This document shows positions 29,698 to 38,129 of a stretch of DNA of 64,000 bases, piece after piece; the first letter of the stretch is position 1, and each line of letters starts with the position of its first letter. The position numbers were made by a program, and so were the translations under genes. Under the pieces are notes generated by a model. That model was not told the origin of the DNA. It was given only the letters and a program-made list of their open reading frames with translations, and did no database searches. The stretch is taken from assembly GCF_004614165.1 (NCBI RefSeq), contig NZ_SPVG01000253.1, positions 1-64,000 on the forward strand, read 5' to 3'. This stretch comes from Duganella callida (GTDB lineage: Bacteria > Pseudomonadota > Gammaproteobacteria > Burkholderiales > Burkholderiaceae_D).

Positions 29698-29838
29698 ATG
29701 GGCAACTCTTTGCACAACAAAATCTATCTCGGCCGCCGCAGCATCGCCCTGAGCGAGAAGCGTGTACAGGCCATGCTCTGCCTCGCCGCCTTCGCCAGCA
29801 TCGGCCTGGCCTGGCTGCTGATCCGCGTCCTGCAATAA
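29698..29838 (+). CDS. 46-residue single-pass membrane protein, unknown function
   Basis: Reads MGNSLHNKIYLGRRSIALSE, then EKRV and one hydrophobic helix (about residues 26-43: MLCLAAFASIGLAWLLI) ending RVLQ. The N-terminal half is basic, so the N-terminus probably faces the cytoplasm. CGGAGAG lies six bases before the ATG and a perfect -10 box upstream. Too short for most gene callers. Family unknown. Confidence 0.5.
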   Translation: MGNSLHNKIYLGRRSIALSEKRVQAMLCLAAFASIGLAWLLIRVLQ

Positions 29839-29898
29839 ACGTTCCGGATTTGCCATCGCCCCGCCGGGCGCGTACCATGAGGGCCGCAGCAGTCTCTT

Positions 29899-30279
29899 AT
29901 GGAAAAAATGGCAATGAAGAACGAAAAATTCACGCAGGACGAGTACGACGCCCTCAACGAAATCAAGCGCGGCATCAAGGGCGACCGCGTCAGTGCGTGT
30001 GTGGGCCGCAACAGCAAGCGGCTGTCCGGCCTCAAGCTGATCAGCATCGCCCGTAACGGCCGCATCAGCCTCACCGACAAGGGCGAGGAAACCCTATTCC
30101 TGCGCCGTTGCGTGCTGGGCTTGCGCGCGATCGAGGCCGATCCGGCCAGTCACATCGATCAGGACGTCGCGCTGTTCCTGGGCAAAAAATCCCACATCAT
30201 TCCCCGCCCCGACGGCGGTTACGACATCAGCGACAAGGGCCGCGAGTCGCTGGCCGACATCATCAGCCAGGGTTTATGA
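29899..30279 (+). CDS. hypothetical cytoplasmic protein
   Basis: 126 residues, soluble, mixed alpha/beta. There are two similar segments, NGRISLTDKGEETLFLRR and GGYDISDKGRESLADII, that look like the beta wing plus helix of a winged-helix DNA-binding domain repeated twice. This is only a visual similarity; I do not recognise the family. The start could also be Met4 or Met6. It is followed by a good terminator. Confidence 0.6.
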   Translation: MEKMAMKNEKFTQDEYDALNEIKRGIKGDRVSACVGRNSKRLSGLKLISIARNGRISLTDKGEETLFLRRCVLGLRAIEADPASHIDQDVALFLGKKSHIIPRPDGGYDISDKGRESLADIISQGL

Positions 30280-30280
30280 A

Positions 30281-30309
30281 AAAAAACGCTCCTGTGGGGC
30301 GTTTTTTTT
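30281..30309 (+). terminator. Rho-independent terminator
   Basis: ACGCTCC pairs with GGGGCGT (one G-T pair) around TGT, flanked by six A upstream and eight T downstream. Confidence 0.88.
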
Positions 30310-30357
30310 GCTGTAATGTATTAGCCAAGTCAGCAACGTTATAGGGCCTCCGCTGCC

Positions 30358-33300
30358 ATGAGATTTGCCACGCTGCAAAAGTTTCGCCAATTGTTCGGTG
30401 TATTGGCGACTGCCGTAGTTCTGGTGTTGCTGATAGTTTCGCTCGCAGTATTCCATGTCCTGAACAAAAGTCGGGAACGCTATTACGCGACCGCCGAGGA
30501 AACCTCGCGCAATCTCGCCATCACGCTGGAAAATTACCTGCAATCGCACTTTCTCGAGGTCGATCTGGCCATGCGGCGGGCAGACCTGGAGTTCCGTACC
30601 CTGCATCAGGAACACCGTTTCAGCGACGAGGTCTTCAGCGCCTACCTGCGTTCGCTGAAGGAGCGGCTGCCGCATGCGCAGGCCGTGCGCGGCGCCAATG
30701 CCCAAGGCATGGTGATTTACGGCGAGCAGGTCGATCCCGCCAATCCGCAGGACCTCAGCATTCGCGAATTCTATCCGCGCTTGCAGAGCGAGCATGAACT
30801 GATCTTCGGCATCCCGGTGCAGTCGCGCATCAGCGGCGAATGGGTGTTGCCGCTGGCCTACCCGCTGACCAGGGCCGACGGCAGCTACGGCGGCGCCGCC
30901 TATGTGCTGATGAACAGCTCGCGCCTTACGGAAGCGTTTTCCCAGCTGAATATCGGCGCGCACGGCTCCATCGTGCTGCTGGATGACCGCAAGCGCGTGC
31001 TGCACCGCTACCCGGAAGCGGCCGACATGAAGTTCGGCTCCGTCATCCGCGTCAACCCCGCCACTCAGGCCATCCTCGACGGCCGGCAGAAGCGCGCCAG
31101 TTATACGGTGGTCAGTCCGCGCGACAACCGCGAGCGCACGCTGAGCGTGGAGAAGGTGGGCGCGTATCCGGTATATGTTGTGGTGGGGCTGGCCAGCGAA
31201 GACTTCCTGGCGCCGTGGCACAAGGAAATCCGCAATGCCTCGATCTTCCTGATCCTGCTGGTCGGCTTGTCCGGCGCTCTGCTGGTCGGCGTGCGTTATG
31301 CCTTGCAGCGGCAGTACCAGGTGCTGCGCACGCTGGGCGAAACCGACCGCGCGCTGCAGGATTCGCTGGCGCGGCTGACCGCCTCGGAATCGCGCTGGCG
31401 CTCGCTGACCGAGGGCTTGCCGCAGATGGTGTGGACCGCGACCCCCGACCTGCGCCTGGATTTCCTCAGCCACCACTGGGAAGCGTTCAGCGGCGTGCCG
31501 TCGGCGCAATTGCTGGCCACCGGCGACTGGTCGCGCGTGATCCATCCGGACGACATCGACACCGTGCGCGCCGCCTGGCGCCAGGCGCTGGCGGACGGAC
31601 GCCAGTTCCGCTGCGACTGCCGCCTGCGCCGCCATGACGGCGTATGGCGCGTGTTCGACAACCACGCGCTGCCGCAAAAGGATGGCGGCGGCGCGGTGGT
31701 GAGCTGGGTCGGCAGCAGCACCGACAGCACCGAATTGCGCGCCGCCCACGACGAACTGCTGCGCGCCAAGGAGGACGCCATCCAGGCCGGCCGTGCCAAG
31801 TCCGACTTCGTCGCCAACATGAGCCATGAAATCCGCTCGCCGATGAACGCGGTGCTGGGCATGTTGCAGCTGCTGCGCCAGACCGCGATGAACGGCCGCC
31901 AGCAGGACTACGTCGACAAGGCGCACGCGGCGGCCAGCGCCCTGCTGGGGCTGCTGAACGACATCCTCGATTTTTCCAAGGTGGAGGCGGGCAAACTGGC
32001 GCTGGACCCACATCCGTTCCGGCTGGACAAGCTGTGGCGCGATCTGGCGGTGATCCTGTCGGCCAATGTCGGCCACAAAGACATCGAAGTGCTGTTCCGC
32101 ATGGATGCCTCGCTGCCGGCGGCGGTGGTGGGGGATGCGCTGCGGCTGCAGCAGGTGCTGCTCAACCTGGCCGGCAATGCCATCAAGTTCACCGAGCGCG
32201 GCGAAGTGGTGGTCTCGGCCCAGGTGCTGACCCGCAGCGACGACAAACTGATGGTGGCGTTTGCGATCCGCGACACCGGCATCGGTATCGCGCCCGACCA
32301 GTGCGAGCATATTTTCGACGGCTTCTCGCAAGCCGAAGCGTCGACCGCGCGGCGCTATGGCGGCACCGGGCTGGGGCTGGCGATCAGTCAGCGGCTGGTG
32401 CGGCTGATGGGCGGGGCGTTGCGCGTCAGCAGCCAGCTGGGGCAGGGCAGTGTGTTCGACTTCGCGATCGAGCTGGGCGTCGCGGCCGAGCAGCCCGAGC
32501 CGGCCAGCACGGCGACGCCGCCGGCCGCCATGCGCGGCCTGTCCTGCCTGGTGGTGGACGATAACCCGGTGGCGCGCACGGTGCTGCGCGAGATGGCCGC
32601 CTCGTTCGGCTGGCGCGCCGACGTCGCCGGCAGCGGTTACGAAGCGCTGGACCTGATCGCCGCACGCCTGCGGCAGCGCAAGGCGTACGACGTGGTGTTC
32701 ATCGACTGGCGCATGCCGACCCTGGACGGCTGGGAAACCAGCCGCCGCATCCGCGAGCTGACACCGGCAGGCAAGACACCGCTGATCGTGATGGTCACCG
32801 CGCACGACCGCGAACTGCTGGCGCGGCGGCAGAAGGAAGTCGCGTCGGTGCTGGATGGCTTCGTCGTCAAGCCGGTGACGGCCTCGATGCTGTTCGACGC
32901 CGTGGCCGATGCGCGCCTGGAACAGCGCAAACCGCCGGAACGGCCGGCGCAGCCGACGCAACGGCGGCTGGCCGGCCTGCGCGTGCTGCTGGTGGACGAT
33001 AACCCGGCCAACCAGCAGGTCGCCAGCGAACTGCTGAGCAGCGAAGGCGCGCAAATGGAAGTGGCCAGCTCGGGGCAGATGGCGATTGGCGCGCTGTGCC
33101 GCTCCGGACCGCTGCCCGACCTGATCCTGATGGACATCCAGATGCCGGAAATGGACGGTTACCAGACCACGGCGGCCATCCTGGAGCAGCTCGGCAACAC
33201 CGCGCCACCGATCGTCGCCATGACCGCCAACGTCATGCAGTCCGACCGCATCGCCGCGCTGGACGCCGGCATGGTCGACCATGTGGGCAAACCGTTCGAC

Positions 33301-33765
33301 CTCGATCAACTGGTGGCGGTCATTCTCGTCCACACCGGGCGCGCTGGCGCGAACGCGGACGCCGGCACTGCGCCGATACTGTCGGAGGGCGGCGCACCCG
33401 GTCGAGAGACGGCGGAAGAGAGTCCCGCCGCGCTGCCCGCACCGGGGCTGAATACCGCGGCGGCGCTGAAGCGGCTGGGCGGTCTGGAATCGGTCTACCA
33501 GATCGCGCTGCGCAGCTTCGTCACCGAAGCCGAACGGCTGGCGGCGCAGCTGCACAGCGCGCGCGAACGCCGGGATTGCGGCGCCGCGCTGCCCGTCATC
33601 CACACCCTGAAAGGCTTGGCCGGCACGGTCGGCGCCGACCTCCTGGCCGCGTTGTCGCAGCGGGCCGAGCTGGCACTCAGCCAGACCCCGCCCGATTGGG
33701 AGCCGCTGCAAGCCGTCCTCACCGCCTGTCCCCGTATCACCGCCGAAATCGCCGACAGGCTCTGA
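30358..33765 (+). CDS. hybrid histidine kinase: dCache sensor, PAS, HisKA, HATPase, two receivers and Hpt
   Basis: 1135 residues. Membrane helices at about 14-36 and 290-312 flank a periplasmic double-Cache sensor. A PAS domain follows (about 345-460; WRSLTEGLPQMVWTATPDL), then the HisKA domain with phospho-acceptor His490 (ANMSHEIRSPMNAVLGM), the ATPase domain (GIGIAPDQCEHIFDGFSQAE; YGGTGLGLAISQRLV), receiver 1 (Asp783 in VVFIDWRMPTLDG), receiver 2 (Asp926 in LILMDIQMPEMDG) and a C-terminal Hpt domain with His1082 (IHTLKGLAGTVGA). All phosphorelay sites are present. No DNA-binding response regulator lies next to it, so the output partner is elsewhere. Cache domains often bind amino or organic acids. 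Confidence 0.93.
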   Translation: MRFATLQKFRQLFGVLATAVVLVLLIVSLAVFHVLNKSRERYYATAEETSRNLAITLENYLQSHFLEVDLAMRRADLEFRTLHQEHRFSDEVFSAYLRSLKERLPHAQAVRGANAQGMVIYGEQVDPANPQDLSIREFYPRLQSEHELIFGIPVQSRISGEWVLPLAYPLTRADGSYGGAAYVLMNSSRLTEAFSQLNIGAHGSIVLLDDRKRVLHRYPEAADMKFGSVIRVNPATQAILDGRQKRASYTVVSPRDNRERTLSVEKVGAYPVYVVVGLASEDFLAPWHKEIRNASIFLILLVGLSGALLVGVRYALQRQYQVLRTLGETDRALQDSLARLTASESRWRSLTEGLPQMVWTATPDLRLDFLSHHWEAFSGVPSAQLLATGDWSRVIHPDDIDTVRAAWRQALADGRQFRCDCRLRRHDGVWRVFDNHALPQKDGGGAVVSWVGSSTDSTELRAAHDELLRAKEDAIQAGRAKSDFVANMSHEIRSPMNAVLGMLQLLRQTAMNGRQQDYVDKAHAAASALLGLLNDILDFSKVEAGKLALDPHPFRLDKLWRDLAVILSANVGHKDIEVLFRMDASLPAAVVGDALRLQQVLLNLAGNAIKFTERGEVVVSAQVLTRSDDKLMVAFAIRDTGIGIAPDQCEHIFDGFSQAEASTARRYGGTGLGLAISQRLVRLMGGALRVSSQLGQGSVFDFAIELGVAAEQPEPASTATPPAAMRGLSCLVVDDNPVARTVLREMAASFGWRADVAGSGYEALDLIAARLRQRKAYDVVFIDWRMPTLDGWETSRRIRELTPAGKTPLIVMVTAHDRELLARRQKEVASVLDGFVVKPVTASMLFDAVADARLEQRKPPERPAQPTQRRLAGLRVLLVDDNPANQQVASELLSSEGAQMEVASSGQMAIGALCRSGPLPDLILMDIQMPEMDGYQTTAAILEQLGNTAPPIVAMTANVMQSDRIAALDAGMVDHVGKPFDLDQLVAVILVHTGRAGANADAGTAPILSEGGAPGRETAEESPAALPAPGLNTAAALKRLGGLESVYQIALRSFVTEAERLAAQLHSARERRDCGAALPVIHTLKGLAGTVGADLLAALSQRAELALSQTPPDWEPLQAVLTACPRITAEIADRL

Positions 33766-33776
33766 CCCCGACTTTT

Positions 33777-35153
33777 TTAGCGGAAGCCGTCGGCGGCGAT
33801 GTCGAGTTCGGTGACGTCGCCCCAGGTTTTGGCGATGTCGCGGATGGCGTCGGCTTTGCCGATCAACACCGTCTGCAGGTTGTCGCGCGGGTAGTGCCGG
33901 GCGATCAGCGCTTGCGCTTTTTCGGGCGTCAGGCTGTCGACGTCGCGCGTGAAGTGGTCGATCTGCGCGCGGCCGACCTGGTTGGCGTACATGTCGCCCA
34001 GCAGGCTTGCCAGCTGTTCGCCGGTTTCGTAACGCGGCGGGAACTGGCCTTTGACGTAGGCCTTGGCCGATTCCAGCGTGGCCTTGTCGATACCCCGGTC
34101 CCACAGCCGCTGGTAGGTCTTGTTGGCCAGGGCCAGCGCCGCTTCGGTCTTCGGCAGCGCGGTGAAGCTGCTGATGGCGAAGGTGCCGGTCTGCGACAGT
34201 GTGGCGAACTGGCTGCTGGCGCCATAGGTCAGGCCGGAGTTGACCCGCAGTTCGTCGTTCAGCCATGAGGTGAAGCGCCCGCCCAGCACGGTGTTGATCA
34301 CCTGCAGCGGCACGTAATCCGGGTCGTTGCGGGCGATGCCGGCGCCGCCGATCAGGAAGGTGGTCTCGATGGCGTCCGGTTTGTTGACCAGCCAGACGCG
34401 CGCCTTGTCGGCCTTGACCTTGCCGTTGTCCTGCGCCGCCGGCGCCGGGCCGCTGGCTTTCCAGGCGCCGAACAGGGATTCGATCTGCTGGCGCATGTCG
34501 GTTTTCTGGAAGTCGCCCACCACGATGATGGCGGCGTTGTCCGGACGATAGTAGCGCTGGTAGTAGCCCTGCACATCGTCGCGTTTCAGCGCGCCGACGC
34601 TGCTGACGGTGCCGCCGGGCGGAATGCCATACGGGCTGTCGCCGAACAGCATGGCGCGGTAGTAGTTCTGCACCACGTTGCGCGGCGCTTCCTTGGCTTG
34701 TTTCAAGCCGTTGACTTTGCGGTCGCGCAGCTTGGTCAGTTCGGCCTCGTCGAAGCTGGGCTGCTGGACGATTTCGGCGAACAGCGGCAGCAGTACGGCG
34801 CTGTCGGCGCGGGCGAAGTTGGCCTGCACGGTGCTGGCCTCGGTGCCGGCGCCGCCGGCCAGACGCGCGCCGCGGTAGTCGAAGGCGTTGTCGATGGCGG
34901 TCTTGTCGTGCGCTTTGGTGCCGAGCAGCAGGCCGTCGCCGGTCAGGTTGGACAGGCCGGGCTGCCCGCCGTCGTTGACGGCGCCGGCTTTCACCACGGC
35001 GCGCACGGAGATCAGCGGCACGTCGTGCCGTTCCATCAGGTAGACGGTCAGGCCGTTCTGCAAGGTGATGGTGTCGAATTCGGGCAGGCGGAATTCGGCG
35101 CCGTGGGCCACGCCGACGGTCAGCAGGGCGGCGGCAATGATGGTGTTGCGCAT
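33777..35153 (-). CDS. M16 family peptidase subunit without the zinc motif
   Basis: 458 residues with signal peptide (IIAAALLTVGVAHGAE) and the two-domain M16 fold: TLQNGLTVYLMERHDVPLI, GYYQRYYRPDNAAIIVVGD. Where the active homologue has HxxEH, this protein has GLSNLTGDGLL, so it cannot bind zinc. It starts four bases after the active M16 gene stops. In known bacterial pairs one subunit carries the catalytic site and the other an R/Y substrate-binding pair, forming a periplasmic heterodimer. Confidence 0.9.
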   Translation of the reverse strand: MRNTIIAAALLTVGVAHGAEFRLPEFDTITLQNGLTVYLMERHDVPLISVRAVVKAGAVNDGGQPGLSNLTGDGLLLGTKAHDKTAIDNAFDYRGARLAGGAGTEASTVQANFARADSAVLLPLFAEIVQQPSFDEAELTKLRDRKVNGLKQAKEAPRNVVQNYYRAMLFGDSPYGIPPGGTVSSVGALKRDDVQGYYQRYYRPDNAAIIVVGDFQKTDMRQQIESLFGAWKASGPAPAAQDNGKVKADKARVWLVNKPDAIETTFLIGGAGIARNDPDYVPLQVINTVLGGRFTSWLNDELRVNSGLTYGASSQFATLSQTGTFAISSFTALPKTEAALALANKTYQRLWDRGIDKATLESAKAYVKGQFPPRYETGEQLASLLGDMYANQVGRAQIDHFTRDVDSLTPEKAQALIARHYPRDNLQTVLIGKADAIRDIAKTWGDVTELDIAADGFR

Positions 35154-35157
35154 GTGA

Positions 35158-36474
35158 TCAATCCTCCTTCGCGGCCAGCACGCCGACGGTGCGCTGCGAT
35201 TTCTTCAGGTATTTGGCGGCGACGGCCTGGATGTCGGCCGGCGTCAGTTTTGCGTAGGCGGCGGGGGCGTCGAACATTTTGCGGTAGTCGCCGAAGAACA
35301 CTTCATAGGTGCCCAGCGATTGCGCCTTGCCGTTGATGGTTTCCTGCTCGCGGTACAGGTTGACCAGCTTCTGGTTCTTCACCTTTTGCAGTTCCTCGTC
35401 GGAGACGCCGTCCTTGACCAGTTTGTCCACCTCGGCCAGCAGCGCCTTTTCCAGCACGGCCGGTTCGGTCTTGGCGGTGGCCACCGCCGACAGGTAGAGC
35501 AGGCCGGGATCGAATCCATCGAGGCTGCTGGCGCCGACCTGGGTGGCCAGCTGCTTTTCCACCAGCGCCTTGTACAGGCGCGAGGTCTTGCCTTCGGCGA
35601 GCAGGCTTTGCAACACTTCCAGCGCATAGAAGTCGGGATTGTCGGCGCGCGGAATCTTGTAGGCGATGGCCAGGTTGGCCGAGGTGGCCGATTCCTTGGT
35701 GACGAACACGCGCCGTTCGCCTTTCTGCGGCGGTTCGATGGTGCGCACGGCCGGCGGCGCGGCGCGTTTCGGAATGCCGCCGAAGTATCGGGTGGCCAGC
35801 TTCTTCACCTCATCGGCCCTGACGTCGCCGACGATCACCGCCACCGCGTTGTTGGGCGCGTAGTAGGTGCGGAAGTAGTGCTCCAGGTCTTCCTGCGTCC
35901 ACGCCTTGATGTCGGACTCGTTGCCGATCACCGACCACGAATACGGATGCGCGAGGAAGGCGACGCTGTTGACTTCCTCGCGCAGCATGCGCATGTTGGA
36001 ATTCTCCAGCCCAGTGCTGCGCTCGGACAGCACCACGCCGCGCTCGCTGGCCACCATCTTGGGATCGATGGTCAGATGCGCGATGCGGTCGCTCTCCAGC
36101 GTGAAAATGGTTTCCAGCGAGGTGGAGGGGAACCAGTCCTGGTACACGGTCAGGTCGGTGCTGGTGTAGGCGTTGTTGGCGCCGCCCTTGGCTTCCATGG
36201 TGCGGTCGAACATCTTCGGCCCATAGTTCCTGGAGCCGTTGAACATCATGTGTTCAAAGAAGTGCGACAGGCCGGTGATGCCGGGCGCCTCGTTGCGCGA
36301 ACCCACCTTCCAGAAGGTGTACATATTGGCGTTGGGGATGCCGTGCGATTCGAGGACGATGAACTTCATGCCGTTGGCCAGCGTGAAGGTCTGCACCTGG
36401 TCCGCCGTGACGGCGGCTTGCGCAGTCAGGGTCAGGCCCAGCGCAAGGCCGGCGGCGAGGACTTTCCATTTCAT
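35158..36474 (-). CDS. M16 family zinc peptidase, catalytic subunit
   Basis: 438 residues with signal peptide (VLAAGLALGLTLTAQA). The inverted zinc motif is intact: GLSHFFEHMMFNG (HxxEH), with the distal Glu expected about 75 residues on (TIFTLESDRIAHL). The C-terminal domain repeats the fold. It acts in the periplasm on peptides small enough for the clamshell cavity. Start at 36474 has GGAAGGAG seven bases upstream; the frame remains open to 36489. First gene of a two-gene operon with the inactive partner. Confidence 0.92.
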   Translation of the reverse strand: MKWKVLAAGLALGLTLTAQAAVTADQVQTFTLANGMKFIVLESHGIPNANMYTFWKVGSRNEAPGITGLSHFFEHMMFNGSRNYGPKMFDRTMEAKGGANNAYTSTDLTVYQDWFPSTSLETIFTLESDRIAHLTIDPKMVASERGVVLSERSTGLENSNMRMLREEVNSVAFLAHPYSWSVIGNESDIKAWTQEDLEHYFRTYYAPNNAVAVIVGDVRADEVKKLATRYFGGIPKRAAPPAVRTIEPPQKGERRVFVTKESATSANLAIAYKIPRADNPDFYALEVLQSLLAEGKTSRLYKALVEKQLATQVGASSLDGFDPGLLYLSAVATAKTEPAVLEKALLAEVDKLVKDGVSDEELQKVKNQKLVNLYREQETINGKAQSLGTYEVFFGDYRKMFDAPAAYAKLTPADIQAVAAKYLKKSQRTVGVLAAKED

Positions 36475-36579
36475 GAGCGCTCCTTCCAAAGTAAGCGCAA
36501 AGCATACAACTATTGTTTAGTAATTGCGAATGCCGGCTTTAGCGGCTAGCATGGTGCAAACATAACCTCCGGAGCAAAC

Positions 36580-37059
36580 ATGGAAAAACCGATGAATTGG
36601 GAGGCGCATGAGCTGAGCATGACCGTGCTGATGACGCCCGATATGGCTAACTTCTCAGGCAACGTCCACGGCGGCACCATCCTGAAATTCCTCGACAGCG
36701 TGGCCTACGCCTGCGCCAGCCGCTGGGCCGCCAGCTATGTGGTGACGCTGTCGGTGGACCAGGTGATGTTCCTGCAGCCTATCCACGTGGGCGAGCTGGT
36801 GACTTTCCTGGCCTCGATCAATTACACCGGCAACTCATCGATGGAAGTCGGCATCCGCGTGGTGACCGAGAACATCCAGCAGCGCCTGGTGCGTCACGCG
36901 AACAGCTGTTACTTCACCATGGTCGCGGTGGATAGCGACCGCAAGCCGGTCAAGGTGCCGACCCTGGTGCCGCACACCGAGGAGCAGAAGGCGCGCTGGG
37001 AACAGGCGCTGCTGCGCAAGCAGGCGCGCCAGATGGTGCACGGCAACCGCAAGAAATGA
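36580..37059 (+). CDS. acyl-CoA thioesterase (hotdog fold, YciA/BACH type)
   Basis: 159 residues. The hotdog signature NFSGNVHGGTILKFLDSVAY holds the HGG segment over the central helix, with the Asp as probable catalytic residue; VTLSVDQVMFLQPIHVGELV follows. These enzymes hydrolyse acyl-CoA in the cytoplasm. Ribosome site CGGAG lies eight bases before the ATG. Its stop overlaps the ATG of the next gene as ATGA, so the two are translated together. Confidence 0.88.
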   Translation: MEKPMNWEAHELSMTVLMTPDMANFSGNVHGGTILKFLDSVAYACASRWAASYVVTLSVDQVMFLQPIHVGELVTFLASINYTGNSSMEVGIRVVTENIQQRLVRHANSCYFTMVAVDSDRKPVKVPTLVPHTEEQKARWEQALLRKQARQMVHGNRKK

Positions 37060-38129
37060 GGCGGCTGGCGCTGGCAATCATGCTGGTCGCGGCGGCGCTG
37101 GGCACGGCCGCCGCGGCCGAACCGGCCGGCAGGGACATCATCGCCGATGTCGGCAGGATCGTCGCGCCCAACGGCGTGCAGGAGAATTTCAAGCTGCGCA
37201 TCGGCGGCATCGACCAGTGGATCTATACGCGCGGCCAGGACCGCCGCAACCCGGTGCTGCTGTTCGTGCACGGCGGCCCGGCCTCGCCCAGCGCGCCCAC
37301 CATGTGGATGTACCAGCGTCCGCTGGAAGAGTACTTCACTGTGGTGAATTACGACCAGCGCGGCGCCGGCCGCACCTATCTGGAGACCGATCCCGAAGTG
37401 GTGCGGCCGACGCTGCGCATCGGCCAGTTCGTCGACGATGCGGTGGAGATTGCCCGCGCCGTCAGCAAGCGCTATGGCAAGCGCAAGGTGATTCTGGTCG
37501 GCCACAGCTGGGGTACGGTGGTGGGCATGCGCGCGGTGCTGGCACATCCTGAGCTGTTCCATGCTTACGTCGGCATCGGGCAGGTGATCAGCATGCGCGA
37601 TAACGAGAAGCTCAGCTTCGACTTTGCGCTGGCGCAGGCGCGCAGGGAACACAACGGCAAGGCGATCGGCGAGCTGGAATCGATTGCGCCGTACCCCGGC
37701 GATACGCCGATCACGCGCGAGCGTATCGTGATCGAACGGAACTGGGCGCAGCATTATGGCGGGCTGGCGGCGTATCGTGGCGATTTCGCGTATTACTTCA
37801 ACGCGCCGCTGCTGTCGCCGGAGTATGACGACAAGGCTGTCAAAGCCATCGATCAGGGCAGCCTGCTGACGCTGGACCGTGTGTTGAACGAATGGCTGCA
37901 GGTGGATTTCAAGCCGGTGACGAAGTTTCCGGTGCCGGTGCTGATGTTCATGGGACGGCACGATTACACCACCCCATCCGAACCGACGGCGGCCTGGCTG
38001 GCCAAGGTGCAGGCGCCTTACAAGCGCGCCGTCTGGTTCGAGAACTCCGCGCATCTGGTGCAGTTCGAGGAGCCGGGCAAGACGCTGGTCAGTCTGCTGG
38101 AGTACGTCCGCCCGCTGGCGCAGGATTAA
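37056..38129 (+). CDS. exported alpha/beta hydrolase, proline iminopeptidase-like (S33)
   Basis: 357 residues with a signal peptide (LALAIMLVAAALGTAAAAE). Oxyanion motif LLFVHGGPASPSAP, DQRGAGRT, nucleophile elbow LVGHSWGTVVGM (Ser), later Asp in MFMGRHDYTTPSEP and His in NSAHLVQFEEP complete the triad. HGGP and DQRG are typical of the proline iminopeptidase group. Export makes a periplasmic peptidase or esterase. Coupled to the thioesterase by ATGA; the stop shares TTAA with the opposing transporter gene. Confidence 0.85.
   Translation: MRRLALAIMLVAAALGTAAAAEPAGRDIIADVGRIVAPNGVQENFKLRIGGIDQWIYTRGQDRRNPVLLFVHGGPASPSAPTMWMYQRPLEEYFTVVNYDQRGAGRTYLETDPEVVRPTLRIGQFVDDAVEIARAVSKRYGKRKVILVGHSWGTVVGMRAVLAHPELFHAYVGIGQVISMRDNEKLSFDFALAQARREHNGKAIGELESIAPYPGDTPITRERIVIERNWAQHYGGLAAYRGDFAYYFNAPLLSPEYDDKAVKAIDQGSLLTLDRVLNEWLQVDFKPVTKFPVPVLMFMGRHDYTTPSEPTAAWLAKVQAPYKRAVWFENSAHLVQFEEPGKTLVSLLEYVRPLAQD

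Noticed and set aside
30274-34266. 1330-codon open frame on the minus strand
   Set aside because: It lies opposite the hybrid kinase gene, whose domains are unmistakable. The translation is rich in Arg, His and Gln with no domain, typical of an antisense shadow in GC-rich DNA.
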